NCBI RefSeq assembly: GCF_017744115.1
Contig: NZ_JAGHQW010000029.1
Coordinates: 1-64,000, forward strand
Source: Salinisphaera sp. G21_0
Lineage (GTDB): Bacteria > Pseudomonadota > Gammaproteobacteria > Pseudomonadales > Endozoicomonadaceae
Direction of reading: 5' to 3'
DNA length: 64,000 bases
The stretch's first letter is position 1. Each line of letters begins with the position of its first letter. The position numbers and the translations under genes are program-made. Below, one piece after another: positions 1 through 11,374 of the stretch. The notes below the pieces were generated by a model, which saw only the letters and a program-made list of their open reading frames with translations, searched no databases and was not told where the DNA came from.

Positions 1-50
1 ATCTGAGTTTCAACTGATTCTGAATAATTATTCATAACCACTCGCACAGA

Positions 51-83
51 AAAGAGCCGTAAGGTAGATATTTATGGCTCTTT
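51..83 (+). terminator. Probable terminator of a gene left of the window
   Basis: Perfect 8-bp inverted repeat (aaagagcc at 51-58, ggctcttt at 76-83) ending in a short T run. The loop is long (17 nt). It probably ends a transcript entering from the left. The rest of bases 1-258 holds no gene I can support. Confidence 0.4.
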
Positions 84-258
84 ACTATAGGCGAAATGTA
101 GGAATTATTTCGGGACAATTACTTACTGATGAAAGTCAGCATAAATTCAGTGGCAATCAGGACATTTATATTAAAGCCTGTTACTGATATGCCGCTTTTT
201 TATACAAAGAAAAATAAGAATATTGTTCTTATTTATTGGATTCTGGAGCCAAAGAGAA

Positions 259-1344
259 ATGACTCGAAAAATTGAAGGTGGAATGAAGCCTAACTTGCAG
301 CCTCATCCACCAAAAGATCCTAAGCCAAGGAAAGATTACTTTGCTGGGCAATCTGTGGCTAAGGTGGCAGGGCAATCTTACGTTAGCCCAAAAAAAGGTG
401 AGACGCTAACAGGGAAAGCCCCAACACCTCTTGTGCAACGAAACGCGCTCTCCTTTGAGATTGATAACCTGCAACCAGCAGCACCGATTACTTTTAAAGG
501 TGCCACCATCGATCCAGAGTACAACTATCCGATCGTACCCCAAAAAGATTTGTATAAGAGCAAGACGTTAGGCACGGGAGGATTTGGTGTTGTGAATCTT
601 ATGGTTCACAGGCATACCAATCAGAACCTTGCCCTTAAAATAGTGGCTGATGATGATGAGCGCAGACTAGAATGTGCACAATTGATAAAAATTCAGCGTG
701 CAGTCGCAAGAACAGGCGGGAACTCAGAGAATATTGCCAACATCATTTCCCTGAGTCGAGGAAGATCAGATAAAAAATACGCCCTTTTAGAGTACGGAGG
801 TATGGATTTAAGAAAGTCGTTAAAAGAGGATGGTTGTTTCAAAGGTGTAGAGCTAAAAGAGGCTTTTTTTCAGGCGGTCAATGGGGTCAGTACGCTATTC
901 CAGGCCGGTTATCAGCATCATGACATAAAGCCTGAAAATATTTTGATTAATGATAAAGGCAAGGTAAAAATCTGTGATTTCGGGTTTGCAGAAGAACTTG
1001 GCGGAAGTATTCAGATCCTTAGTGGAACCCCCTTTTATAAGCCACCGGAAAAAATGTATAGACTGGATGATCATAATAATGACAGGGCGGACTCCTGGTC
1101 CTTGGGCTGTACGTTCGCGGAAATGCGTCTGGGTTACCCGGTAATGCCAGTAGGTGATGAAATACCCTTTAATGAGGCTATGGAAGCAATAAAAACATTG
1201 AGAACAGAGGCATACGAGGAGCTCTTGGAAAAGGAAGGACAGGAAGCTGCTGAGTTATTCATGTCATTAACGGAACCGGACCCTGCGGACCGGTTATCCC
1301 CCACTGAAGCACTGTCTCACCCTTACTTTGCCACCTTGCGTTGA
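259..1344 (+). CDS. Eukaryotic-type Ser/Thr protein kinase-like protein
   Basis: 361-residue protein with a protein-kinase fold. From the ATG at 259 the glycine loop LGTGGFGVV is near residue 104, the ATP-anchoring Lys (LALKIV) at 127, the catalytic loop HHDIKPENI with Asp 222, the metal-binding DFG at 240 and an APE-like KPPE after it. HRD is replaced by HHD, so this is a non-RD kinase. The first 90 residues are Pro/Lys-rich and look disordered, as in many secreted effectors. I chose ATG 259 (GGAG 10 nt upstream) over the TTG at 223. It stands alone, with no phosphatase, PASTA domain or membrane segment, which argues against a housekeeping PknB. Kinase identity is firm; delivery into host cells is inference. 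Confidence 0.88.
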   Translation: MTRKIEGGMKPNLQPHPPKDPKPRKDYFAGQSVAKVAGQSYVSPKKGETLTGKAPTPLVQRNALSFEIDNLQPAAPITFKGATIDPEYNYPIVPQKDLYKSKTLGTGGFGVVNLMVHRHTNQNLALKIVADDDERRLECAQLIKIQRAVARTGGNSENIANIISLSRGRSDKKYALLEYGGMDLRKSLKEDGCFKGVELKEAFFQAVNGVSTLFQAGYQHHDIKPENILINDKGKVKICDFGFAEELGGSIQILSGTPFYKPPEKMYRLDDHNNDRADSWSLGCTFAEMRLGYPVMPVGDEIPFNEAMEAIKTLRTEAYEELLEKEGQEAAELFMSLTEPDPADRLSPTEALSHPYFATLR

Positions 1345-1510
1345 TAGCTCATGGTGCTTTGTTGACATTTTTTTTAAGAATCCCTTATTAATGAAGCAGA
1401 GCCATTGCCTGGTCAGTATTTTTAGGGCCAAGAGAATGAATGGTTATGCATAATCCAGCTCTCATTCTGTATATTTTTCAGTACGCTCATGGTCCAGGCA
1501 TCCGGGTCAA

Positions 1511-1535
1511 ACACGCCGCAATGAATGCGGCGTGT
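1511..1535 (-). terminator. Hairpin downstream of katG
   Basis: Perfect 10-bp stem (acacgccgca at 1511-1520, tgcggcgtgt at 1526-1535) with a 5-nt loop, 26 bases past the katG stop codon. No strong T run follows on either strand, so it may work with Rho or protect the 3' end. It could also serve the convergent kinase gene. Confidence 0.5.
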
Positions 1536-1561
1536 GTATCGGGTTTTAGCCGGTGTTGCGA

Positions 1562-3730
<2,169 letters not shown>

Positions 3731-3965
3731 TCAGTTCTTCTTGTGGGTTACGTTGGCAGCATTATCAGTTTTCCGACGGGGTGCTGGTTTGACTTGGGTC
3801 AATGTTTTTTCTTCTATATCAGTATATTACGAATTTTATTTGATTGTCTATGGGATGTTTTCGCGTTTTTTTAGGTAGGTGTACTGATTGTTGATTGCTG
3901 GCAGTTAACTGCCTGGGGTTTCTGCTTCAGAAAAGGAAAGTGAGCATGGTTAGACCAATAGATGT

Positions 3966-4856
3966 TCAATCCAGTGAGACTTCAACCTTGTCGGTGATGA
4001 TGAAAGCCGTATCTTCAAGGTAGTAAGCGGCCTCATTAATAAATACCGGATAGCCTGGTTCCCCGGAGTGTCGGATATCATCACCCTGAAATGTCATAAA
4101 AATGGGGTGACCGGTTTTCAGCAGACGATAGTCCCGATCCTGAAGGTCTTTGTGAACCATTGCGGTCAGATTCCCTTGTTCATTTCTGGGGTAGGGTACT
4201 TTTTCCCTGAACCTGAATACCGTTACTGCATCAGGAAGCTTGGGTTCCTGGCGAGTTTTGCACAGAGTCAGGAACTTAACGACCAGATCCACCACTTTCT
4301 CAGTGGTTTCAAAGAGGTCATGACGAAGCACGGCATTGGCTAAGGGACCAACCTCAATCACAATACCAAAACGTGAAATGCTGTTTAAAGACTGGTGCTG
4401 ACCATGGTCAACATCGCTGAGCAGGATCCGGGCTTCGGGAATATTTTTCTGAACATAAGCCGCAGTGTGAAGGTTTAGTGGCTCACTATTTCTGACGATC
4501 AGGGTAATGCCCATATTGGCGGTGGTACTGTGGAGATCAACCAGGAAGTGCTGGTCTATGTCATTCTGAGCAAAGTGTCTGGCGATTTCTCTTGCCCGCT
4601 GACACTCATGGGCGTCTTGAGTACCGGTGAGAACCCGGGGAGAAAATGATCGGTTCAAATCCTGATCAATAAACCGCCTTGCCCGGGCAAAGGCTTCCGG
4701 ATTGGCAAGGAGCGTTGCCACTTCCAGGGCATTATCCTGATAAACCCCCGCTTGCTCTGCCTTGCCTATGAAGTAGGGACCGATGTATTCATTGCCGTGG
4801 GTTCCGCCAATAATAGTGACTTTTTCAATGACCTGATGATTGCCATTTTTCATCAT
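3966..4856 (-). CDS. Aspartoacylase (ASPA/ACY3 type)
   Basis: 296-residue zinc carboxypeptidase-fold hydrolase of the AstE/AspA family, expected to cleave N-acetyl-aspartate (or another N-acyl amino acid) to the amino acid and the acid. Zinc ligands are in IIGGTHGNE (His, Glu) and DLHSTTANMG (His); the substrate-binding DQDLNRSF and the catalytic Glu in IVIEVGPLANAV are present. Motif by motif it follows the animal aspartoacylase layout, including NEAAYY near the C-terminus, more than bacterial AstE of arginine catabolism; no ast genes are nearby. Known in some bacteria, so transfer from an animal is possible but not shown. Single gene; start ATG 4856 (the second codon is also ATG). Confidence 0.88.
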   Translation of the reverse strand: MMKNGNHQVIEKVTIIGGTHGNEYIGPYFIGKAEQAGVYQDNALEVATLLANPEAFARARRFIDQDLNRSFSPRVLTGTQDAHECQRAREIARHFAQNDIDQHFLVDLHSTTANMGITLIVRNSEPLNLHTAAYVQKNIPEARILLSDVDHGQHQSLNSISRFGIVIEVGPLANAVLRHDLFETTEKVVDLVVKFLTLCKTRQEPKLPDAVTVFRFREKVPYPRNEQGNLTAMVHKDLQDRDYRLLKTGHPIFMTFQGDDIRHSGEPGYPVFINEAAYYLEDTAFIITDKVEVSLD

Positions 4857-5059
4857 TAACCTCTCTGGCAGTGCAATTGTTTATCTGATTTTTTATGACT
4901 GCCTGACTGCATTTGTTATCAACGAACAGCGTATGCGTGATGTGTTTAACCCACTTTTCACCATTGGTTAGATGATACTACCGGGGGGATTTCTTGCTGA
5001 GACTAGTTATAGTCCGATGATTACGCCAGTTTTACTGTGCAGGGAATCATTCCCGGCGT

Positions 5060-6436
5060 TTACATTTTTATTTCAAGTTGAACAATTCTTTCAAGTTTTA
5101 TCGGGAGTACCAGTTCGCCTCCTGACTGCAGGCTTTTAAGCTGAAGCTCACTGTCACTGAGGCTGTTAATAATGCCCTCATACTGGCGTCCATTGCTCAG
5201 GGTAATTCTGATTTGCCGCAGTTCACCTTCAGTCAAACTGGTCAGCTTCACAGGTTGGTACCGGATATGCTGACCAACATACACTGCTCTCAGGTCAATT
5301 TCCTGTTCAGGCAGGGAGGCTGATTGGTCATCATAGGGTTCAGATACAGGGTTTGCCCTGCGGCTGTCTACGTCCGGCAATTCGACGTTGCTCAACAGTA
5401 TTGCCTGCAGTTCAGCCACTTTTTTACTTATCTCCCCCGGAACAATCGTGAGTATTGGCGCAATGATTTCACTATTGTTAATCGATACAGAGCGCTGGTT
5501 AACCACCGGAACGTCATCTTCCCGGTACTGCCGGTTGAAAAGAAACGGGGACTGAAATTCCAGGCTAATGGAGACGGTCTCTGGATTGTTGAGGAAGTCC
5601 TGGTATGCCTCTCGAATAGAATCCCCCGGAATAACGCCCCATAGTGCCGCGTAGTATTGATTCTCCCGTGATACTTCCCGGGCAACATACTCAGCAGTTG
5701 AAACGCCAGAGCGTTGAGCGCAGAACCTGACTTTCCGGCTTATATACCCATCATCCTGATACCAGAAAGAAAGTTGCTTCAGTCCTGCAGTTTCGGTTTT
5801 GAATGCTGCCCGGTCAAGATGGCTTATGTTATCGATGGACAAGCCTAACGTAGTAAATCCCAACCCCTGGATTTCGCTTTCAAAGACAAGGTCAAGCGTT
5901 TGGTTGAAGTCATGAAATTGATATCGGAGTCCGAGATTGACTAAATTGGCCGAGGTATAACCCATTGATTCAAGCTGTGCAGGGCCAAAGAGAAACTGGT
6001 CATGACAAGCTTCGGGAAGGCTTGTGTTTAATGACTCATTCCTTTTGGCAAAGTGGGCTTCCAGGTGAGGGTAGTCCAGAAAAAATAAGTTCATGCCCTG
6101 CAGCTCTACAGTCAGGGATTGCGGTATCAGAGAGTAATCACCGGTTAAGGCTGGCTGGTACAGTCCATAAAGCTCTGGAAAGCGAAGGGATATTCGCTGT
6201 ATTTCCAGTCTGTGCTGCTGGCCGGATGGTAGATCAATCGTTGCATTGTGAAGCTTGATAGTGCCGCCCAGGCCTATATCAATTTGCTCATAGCTTACAC
6301 GGGCATAAGGAGAGAGGCTGGCGACCCACTGATTTACCATCAAGGTGATTTTACTGGATAAAAAGTACATAATTCCCGGCAAAATAACGGCTGCCAGAAT
6401 TGTGACAAGCGTAAGTCCTTTTAACAAACGAAGCAC
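5060..6436 (-). CDS. Membrane-anchored protein, AsmA-like N-terminus, unknown function
   Basis: 458 residues. An N-terminal hydrophobic segment (residues about 8-28) is an uncleaved anchor or signal. The next part (YEQIDIGLGGTIKLHNATI) resembles the start of AsmA/DUF748-type periplasmic proteins. The last 70 residues (QHIRYQPVKLTSLTEGELRQ to the end) form a compact beta-rich unit, perhaps SH3/LSm-like, that could bind a ligand or partner. Between them a low-complexity Pro/Asp/Ser linker is seen. Probably an inner-membrane protein facing the periplasm. No operon partner. I do not recognise a named family with confidence. Confidence 0.7.
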   Translation of the reverse strand: MLRLLKGLTLVTILAAVILPGIMYFLSSKITLMVNQWVASLSPYARVSYEQIDIGLGGTIKLHNATIDLPSGQQHRLEIQRISLRFPELYGLYQPALTGDYSLIPQSLTVELQGMNLFFLDYPHLEAHFAKRNESLNTSLPEACHDQFLFGPAQLESMGYTSANLVNLGLRYQFHDFNQTLDLVFESEIQGLGFTTLGLSIDNISHLDRAAFKTETAGLKQLSFWYQDDGYISRKVRFCAQRSGVSTAEYVAREVSRENQYYAALWGVIPGDSIREAYQDFLNNPETVSISLEFQSPFLFNRQYREDDVPVVNQRSVSINNSEIIAPILTIVPGEISKKVAELQAILLSNVELPDVDSRRANPVSEPYDDQSASLPEQEIDLRAVYVGQHIRYQPVKLTSLTEGELRQIRITLSNGRQYEGIINSLSDSELQLKSLQSGGELVLPIKLERIVQLEIKM

Positions 6437-6704
6437 TTTATCACCCTGAATTATCCATAAAATCTTATATGGTCAGGAATTTTGCCAGCAATTCACAAGG
6501 GAAGCCAGCGTCCTCTTTGATATGTTCAGCTCCCGTTTGGCGGATGGACTTTACTGATTGCTGCCAGGTTCCGGGAGGCTGGCCGCCCCACCATGCCGGA
6601 ACTTATCCGGATTTTCAGTGTCTTACTGTATATAGGGAAAAATAATAATTAACTCAATATGATGGCAGAGTGCATTCTCTGCTTTGGACTTAGCAGGAGG
6701 CCCC

Positions 6705-8096
6705 ATGGCAGAAGCTGTATCCATGCAATTAGCGGTACCTATGCAACCGGCGGCATCCATGCCGCCGGATTTGCCCAATTCCGGCCAGACAGCCAATGTC
6801 AGCTGCACTGAACTGACCAAAGAAAAGAATCTGTATGTTACCGATGCTATGGGTAACTCCAGGCAGTTGCGGCTGGTGGAGCGTTGGGAGCTGCGGACTG
6901 TTCAAAACAGGATTTTTGCCAAGCCATTAGGTAGTGAGTTAAGAACAGTCATTGAGAGGAACGTTACAAGCCAGTGCCCGCAGCCACCATCTTCGCTTAC
7001 AGCGCCGCCTTCAATGCCAATAGCGGTTTCACAGCCAGCTTTTATCAGCAATGTTGTCTCAGGTAACAGGATATTGCCTGCCTGGACGGCCTTACCCGAT
7101 AGGTCAATTGCCTCTCTCTTTACCACACCACCTGCACTGCATGTTGTGGTCTGTGGACCTGACCTGACAGAAAGCCCGTCAGCGCAAATTATCATTGAGG
7201 TGATAGCAAAAGTAGCACAACTGATTGCCTTGTTAACGGGTGGCAGTGCTCAGATCATTGATGCCGGACAGGGGGAGTCTGAGGATCACGCAGCGTCCCA
7301 GGGGGGCAGGGTGCCCTTGTCTCAACGACATTCAATCAGTGAACTGTTAGGTAACCTTATCAACAGGCTCATGTTGCAGGGGCGTCCGGAAGATATTCAA
7401 AAAGCGATGGAGTTATCCAGATTGGCGGAGAAGCTGTCGCTGGCTTTAAAAGATGCTAACTCACTGACAGACTCTGCTTTATTGCAAGAAGTTGACTCTC
7501 TTTTAAATCAGTACGCCACTAACGCTGATATTGCTGTTGAAATTGCCCCTGAAAAAGGACTTGCTCTTGTTAATCGGCAATACCATTCGGAGTTATTAAA
7601 GCCGGGGGTAGTCAATGGGTTTGGCAGCGGAGTAGAGCATGATGGATTATCTGTACCAATAAAGTCCGGGGTGCATAATGGGCATGGCGAGAGCAGGCTG
7701 AAAAACGGGGAAGGGCCTGTTTCCCCGGGGAACAGGAGTGCAAATGAAGCTGTTCGTCCTGAGTCAGGTAACAAGGTCGGCATTAATACCAGTATCAATA
7801 CCAGTGCCAATAACAGTGCAACGCCCATCAGTTCCGCTCAGGCAATGGGTTCGTTAAACCAGTTGCTTGCTTCAATGGGGTTGGCCAATATCGCAGCACA
7901 ACCACCACTGGCTGTGGAAAGTGGTCAAAAGCAGCCACCTCCCATTATTTTACCTAATACAGCTCCAAATCCCTTGAATCGGTCTGATAGGAAAAGGAAA
8001 AGCAGGAAAGAACGTGAAGAAGAGGAAGAGGAAGAAAAAGAAAGGGAAGGGTCATCTTTTTTATTCGATGATGAGCCTTTTGATGATGACGAATAA
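6705..8096 (+). CDS. Unrecognised 463-residue protein with acidic tail
   Basis: No known domain recognised. The N-terminus is Met/Pro/Ala-rich without a signal peptide; the middle (about residues 210-270) is a helical region (SISELLGNLINRLMLQGRPE), followed by a long Gly/Ser/Asn-rich stretch; the C-terminus has a basic patch (RSDRKRKSRKER) and then a run of Glu and an Asp/Phe-rich end. A basic-then-acidic tail of this kind resembles nuclear or chaperone-binding sequences, which fits a secreted effector, but that is inference. ATG 6705 is preferred, with AGGAGG 4 nt upstream, over TTG 6684. Stands alone. Confidence 0.65.
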   Translation: MAEAVSMQLAVPMQPAASMPPDLPNSGQTANVSCTELTKEKNLYVTDAMGNSRQLRLVERWELRTVQNRIFAKPLGSELRTVIERNVTSQCPQPPSSLTAPPSMPIAVSQPAFISNVVSGNRILPAWTALPDRSIASLFTTPPALHVVVCGPDLTESPSAQIIIEVIAKVAQLIALLTGGSAQIIDAGQGESEDHAASQGGRVPLSQRHSISELLGNLINRLMLQGRPEDIQKAMELSRLAEKLSLALKDANSLTDSALLQEVDSLLNQYATNADIAVEIAPEKGLALVNRQYHSELLKPGVVNGFGSGVEHDGLSVPIKSGVHNGHGESRLKNGEGPVSPGNRSANEAVRPESGNKVGINTSINTSANNSATPISSAQAMGSLNQLLASMGLANIAAQPPLAVESGQKQPPPIILPNTAPNPLNRSDRKRKSRKEREEEEEEEKEREGSSFLFDDEPFDDDE

Positions 8097-8456
8097 AGGA
8101 AAACGTCTGAAGGAATGACACCAGTGTTTCCTTAGCCGCCTTAAAGCCCGCTTCCCGTGGAATCTTGCCAGTTTGCTTTGTTGTTTTCCCCATCAGTGAT
8201 ACAGATTAAACTACAAAAGCGGAATGGGCAGGCCTGAAACAATTGGTGTCGTACAGGCTGACAAAAACATATGGCAGAACCTGAAGATGTTTATCCTCAG
8301 CGAGGAAGGTGGCTCAAATGTGAATGATTGTCTTCCTGCGTAAGCCCTGCACCTCTTTTTTAGAACTTTAGTTTTTTTAATGAGTCAAAGTCTAAAGGTA
8401 CTCTTTAAGGGCACATCTTCGTCAGGATTAAGGATGATTTAATATAGGAGAAATTG
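8097..8456. other. Intergenic region without a supported gene
   Basis: About 360 bases between two plus-strand genes. A short minus-strand frame starting near 8193 overlaps the 3' end of the previous gene in antisense and has no convincing start. The last 80 bases are AT-rich and end with TAGGAG, the ribosome-binding site of the next gene. Confidence 0.5.
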
Positions 8457-9194
8457 GTGGATCAATTATCCCAAACCTTATGTGATCATAAGCCAAATTC
8501 TTTTACTAACACTGCTATCTTGTCCAACACACAAGTCGAGCTGATAAAAACAGTGGTTAAATATGGGGCGTATAAACTCACGAAAGAAGAATTTATGATC
8601 GTTATCGATTATCTTCTTAAAAGAAGTATTCCTTCTAAAACACCACCGAAAATGGCAATTTTTATTTATGATCATCTGGAGATCACTGCGAAAATAAAAT
8701 CCTTGCGCACTCTCCCTGAGAGTTTTAAAAATGATGACTTGTACAATGAACTCATTTGTTCAGGAATGATAGGGCTCAAATACCTTCCGGAACATATTAA
8801 AAATAAAAACAAAGAATACTGCCTGTCACAATTATTCTATGGCTTGTGTCAATTATCAGTAGTTCCGGTTCATTTTATAACAAAAGAAGCCATTTTGGAT
8901 TCACTCAATGACCAGAAATGGATTAGTAATTATTATGAGTTTTTGATGAATCAACGTCGATACAGTACTTTCTACAAGGACCCTGTCTTGATTGAAGAGG
9001 TGCTGATAAAGATTGTCACAGCTGAATTGGGAGAAGATGAGCCAATAAAGAGATGTCATTGCATGGTCTTGGGTAATGTATATAGGTTTGTCTCACAAAG
9101 ATATAAGGCAGATGAAAAAAAACTTGGTTTGTTATTTAAGAAGCTGGTGAATGCCAATCCTTTTTTCTTGATTCATATTGAATGGCATCCATGA
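8457..9194 (+). CDS. Unrecognised helical protein
   Basis: 245 residues, AT-rich, Lys/Ile/Leu-rich, predicted mostly helical, with no signal peptide or membrane segment. GTG 8457 lies 6 nt after GGAG (8447-8450) and is a better start than TTG 8454. It overlaps the following frame by 17 nt. Base composition is lower in GC than that of the housekeeping genes in the window, which suggests acquired DNA. No family recognised. Confidence 0.6.
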   Translation: MDQLSQTLCDHKPNSFTNTAILSNTQVELIKTVVKYGAYKLTKEEFMIVIDYLLKRSIPSKTPPKMAIFIYDHLEITAKIKSLRTLPESFKNDDLYNELICSGMIGLKYLPEHIKNKNKEYCLSQLFYGLCQLSVVPVHFITKEAILDSLNDQKWISNYYEFLMNQRRYSTFYKDPVLIEEVLIKIVTAELGEDEPIKRCHCMVLGNVYRFVSQRYKADEKKLGLLFKKLVNANPFFLIHIEWHP

Positions 9195-10059
9195 TATTGG
9201 CGTACTTAATGGCCAGTTTGGGGTTATGCCTACGTCAACGATACCGGCATTTCACTTTACCGGGCGTCGATGGGTGTTCCTAAGCGCGTTGTTGGGGAAC
9301 TCCGCTTATTTCGCCTTTCCATTACCAGGAAAGCTTGAATGCTGGATCGAAGCGATTGAACGTCCTGACTTTGGCTGGGATGGTTTACGGGATTGGGGTG
9401 ATGTTGAGTTTTATGGCTCCATAAAAAGCGGTCTTGGTGCGAAAGACTCTAAAACCTGGGGTTATACGCCAGAGGTTATACAGCGGCTAAGCTTTGCCAA
9501 TGCCCTATGCGAAAATTTGCTCGCTGCCGTGTTATTAAGGTCACGCTTGCGTCGGGATTCACAAGATTATTATTATCAAAATCAACAGGCAGTGGAAGAG
9601 ACAGAAAACTTTATTGAACAGCTACTGAACGAATACCTGTCAGGATTTTTTGCCAAAGAAAAAGAATTACAGCCCAAGTCAAGATTGCAAGAATTTATGG
9701 GGTTAGACGATACCAAATACCGTTCATGGTTGACTCGCTCAGCCCTGGAGATTCTGTACTGGACTGCCCAGCAGCCTGATGAGGTCACAGACCCCGGTGC
9801 ATTAAACCCTGATCGTGAGTACTACTCAGAACACCTGAAGAACACCGGGCAGTTGGATAAAATACTGTACCCGAAAACTTTGCACCCCACTGACACGCAG
9901 AAAAAGTATCCCAGAGACTTCCATCAAGCCAATGGTGAGCAAAATCTCGGAGCCTTTAACGCTATTTTACCTCTGGTCGCTCTGACCCGGGGAATTACAA
10001 GGTTTGCTGCCAATATTATTGTATCCGCATCAATACCCAGGGGGGGTAATATGGAATGA
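9178..10059 (+). CDS. Unrecognised protein, possibly 5'-truncated
   Basis: Up to 293 residues. The frame opens right after a stop at 9169-9171 and the only early starts are TTG 9178, inside the end of the upstream gene, and ATG 9226 with a poor ribosome-binding site. The sequence is rich in aromatic residues and looks like the inside of a folded domain from its first residues (RRWVFLSALLGNSAYFAF), so the original 5' end may be lost. Later parts (ETENFIEQLLNEYLSGF, LTRSALEILYWTAQQ) are helical. No motif allowed an assignment. Confidence 0.5.
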   Translation: MNGIHDIGVLNGQFGVMPTSTIPAFHFTGRRWVFLSALLGNSAYFAFPLPGKLECWIEAIERPDFGWDGLRDWGDVEFYGSIKSGLGAKDSKTWGYTPEVIQRLSFANALCENLLAAVLLRSRLRRDSQDYYYQNQQAVEETENFIEQLLNEYLSGFFAKEKELQPKSRLQEFMGLDDTKYRSWLTRSALEILYWTAQQPDEVTDPGALNPDREYYSEHLKNTGQLDKILYPKTLHPTDTQKKYPRDFHQANGEQNLGAFNAILPLVALTRGITRFAANIIVSASIPRGGNME

Positions 10060-10223
10060 ATAAGTCCAGAACTATTTACAGTGTGTTTTGTTGTACTGGC
10101 TGTCCTGAATCCTTCCGTACAAAATCTTGTTGAAGATTTAATCAGAAACTGAACTTTTTCCTGATCGATGTGTCAGAAAGGTGTATTACCCAAACAACAA
10201 CGAACTTTTTTTGGTATCAAATT

Positions 10224-11144
10224 ATGGACCCTCTTCTCGCACCGAAATTTTTGAATCTGAATCCGGTTTCCAATACCGTGAAGCCTCAGGATCAAACTGA
10301 AGATAATCAAGCAGGAGGAAAAAACACGCAAGGCAATTTTCGTGGCATACTCGTCAAGTTAGCTGATGTTATTCCGAAAACTGTACTCATAAAAGCCAAT
10401 GAAGATATTGAAGAAGCAACAAATCCTGATTTCAATAGTGTTATCAAAGGCTATCCAAAGTCAAAAAGTGAAGTTATGGAGTATGAGGTATGGACCCTTT
10501 TTGAACCGACGAAATTATTCTGCAAACCGTCACTGGTTATTCCTGAATATAGTCCTGCTTTTTTTCAAATTCCTCTGACTGGTGACAGTGCTCCCGGCAT
10601 CACTGGCCTCCTCCTGGATGACCGCTGCGAACTTATGAACAGAGAAGCTATTGAACCTGAACTCAGAAAATATGTGAAGTCGGATGCAGTTATCAATTTG
10701 TTATTCTGTGCGATTAAAAGAATGGCTGTTGAGTTGCAATTGGGTGGCCACACCATAAATATTCTGACAGCCGAAATTCTGCGTTACCCTGTAACTGCGG
10801 AAGTAACATCGGATAAAATGGAACGTGGCTGGTACAATTATGGCGATAGAAACCGACCTTGCAAGTCCACCATCTTTATGATGGTAACGATGAACAAAAA
10901 AATTACGGATGCTGGATGCGGATACAGGGGGGGAGACATCAACATTGCGTTTAGAGAAACAGGCTTAGAGCCAAAACCTGTAGAAGGAACCATAGAGTCT
11001 TATGATGTTAGTGTCGAAAATAGTGCCATCCTGCTGAAAACTGACCCTGAAGTGATTGTTCGCACTAATAATGCATTTCTGGTTGGTGATGTTGACATTG
11101 CAGAAAAACGCGTACTTGCCTTAAAAGTTACTGTCGATAAGTAG
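10224..11144 (+). CDS. Unrecognised protein whose 3' end lies in a MITE
   Basis: 306 residues from ATG 10224; a GTG at 10170 would add 18 residues. Neither has a good ribosome-binding site. The C-terminal half (RGGDINIAF ... ILLKTDPEVIV ... RVLALKVTV) is faintly like the double-stranded beta-helix of 2OG-Fe(II) oxygenases, but I cannot place the HxD...H metal triad, so no function is assigned. The last codon (Lys) and the TAG stop are formed by the terminal repeat of a MITE inserted at TA 11138-11139, so the native C-terminus may have been longer. Confidence 0.6.
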   Translation: MDPLLAPKFLNLNPVSNTVKPQDQTEDNQAGGKNTQGNFRGILVKLADVIPKTVLIKANEDIEEATNPDFNSVIKGYPKSKSEVMEYEVWTLFEPTKLFCKPSLVIPEYSPAFFQIPLTGDSAPGITGLLLDDRCELMNREAIEPELRKYVKSDAVINLLFCAIKRMAVELQLGGHTINILTAEILRYPVTAEVTSDKMERGWYNYGDRNRPCKSTIFMMVTMNKKITDAGCGYRGGDINIAFRETGLEPKPVEGTIESYDVSVENSAILLKTDPEVIVRTNNAFLVGDVDIAEKRVLALKVTVDK

Positions 11145-11264
11145 TTGGGTAAATGGAATCGTATATTTCTGACTAAGTGGACAGCTACTATGTAAGGCAC
11201 AACGCAGACAGCATAGCTGTATGACCTGGTCAAAAAAACAGGATTCCGTTTGGTTAACTGCTTA
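11138..11264. mobile_element. MITE copy 1 (TA-flanked, internally shortened)
   Basis: Element 11140-11262 between TA dinucleotides. The left end begins agtagttgggtaaatggaat and the right end is its imperfect inverse (ggttaactgct). It carries the same terminal repeat and part of the core (aaggcacaacgcag, gcatagct) as the two longer copies at 23724-23883 and 59808-59968, but lacks about 37 bases of the middle. No coding capacity. TA flanks and lack of a transposase suggest mobilisation in trans by an IS630/Tc1-mariner type enzyme (inference). Confidence 0.8.
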
Positions 11265-11289
11265 ATAATCAGAAAACTCCGTCTTGATA

Positions 11290-11314
11290 CCCACCCCGTT
11301 TCTAACGGGGTGGG
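11290..11314. terminator. Strong hairpin between the 10224 gene and leuS
   Basis: Perfect 11-bp GC-rich stem (cccaccccgtt, aacggggtggg) with a 3-nt loop. It sits between two convergent genes, 60 bases past the leuS stop. It lacks a T run on both strands, so it is probably a bidirectional stop or 3'-end stabiliser. Confidence 0.5.
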
Positions 11315-11374
11315 CATGGAATAGACCTTGAGAGCAGTATTAGTAACTCGACCCGGGTAGTCATCAGCTTGCGA

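Noticed and set aside
7954-8193. 79-codon minus-strand frame as a small gene
   Set aside because: Its second half is antisense to the acidic tail of the 463-residue protein, and no ribosome-binding site is present.
10224-11144. 2OG-Fe(II) oxygenase assignment
   Set aside because: The strand pattern is suggestive but the HxD...H iron-binding triad could not be placed.
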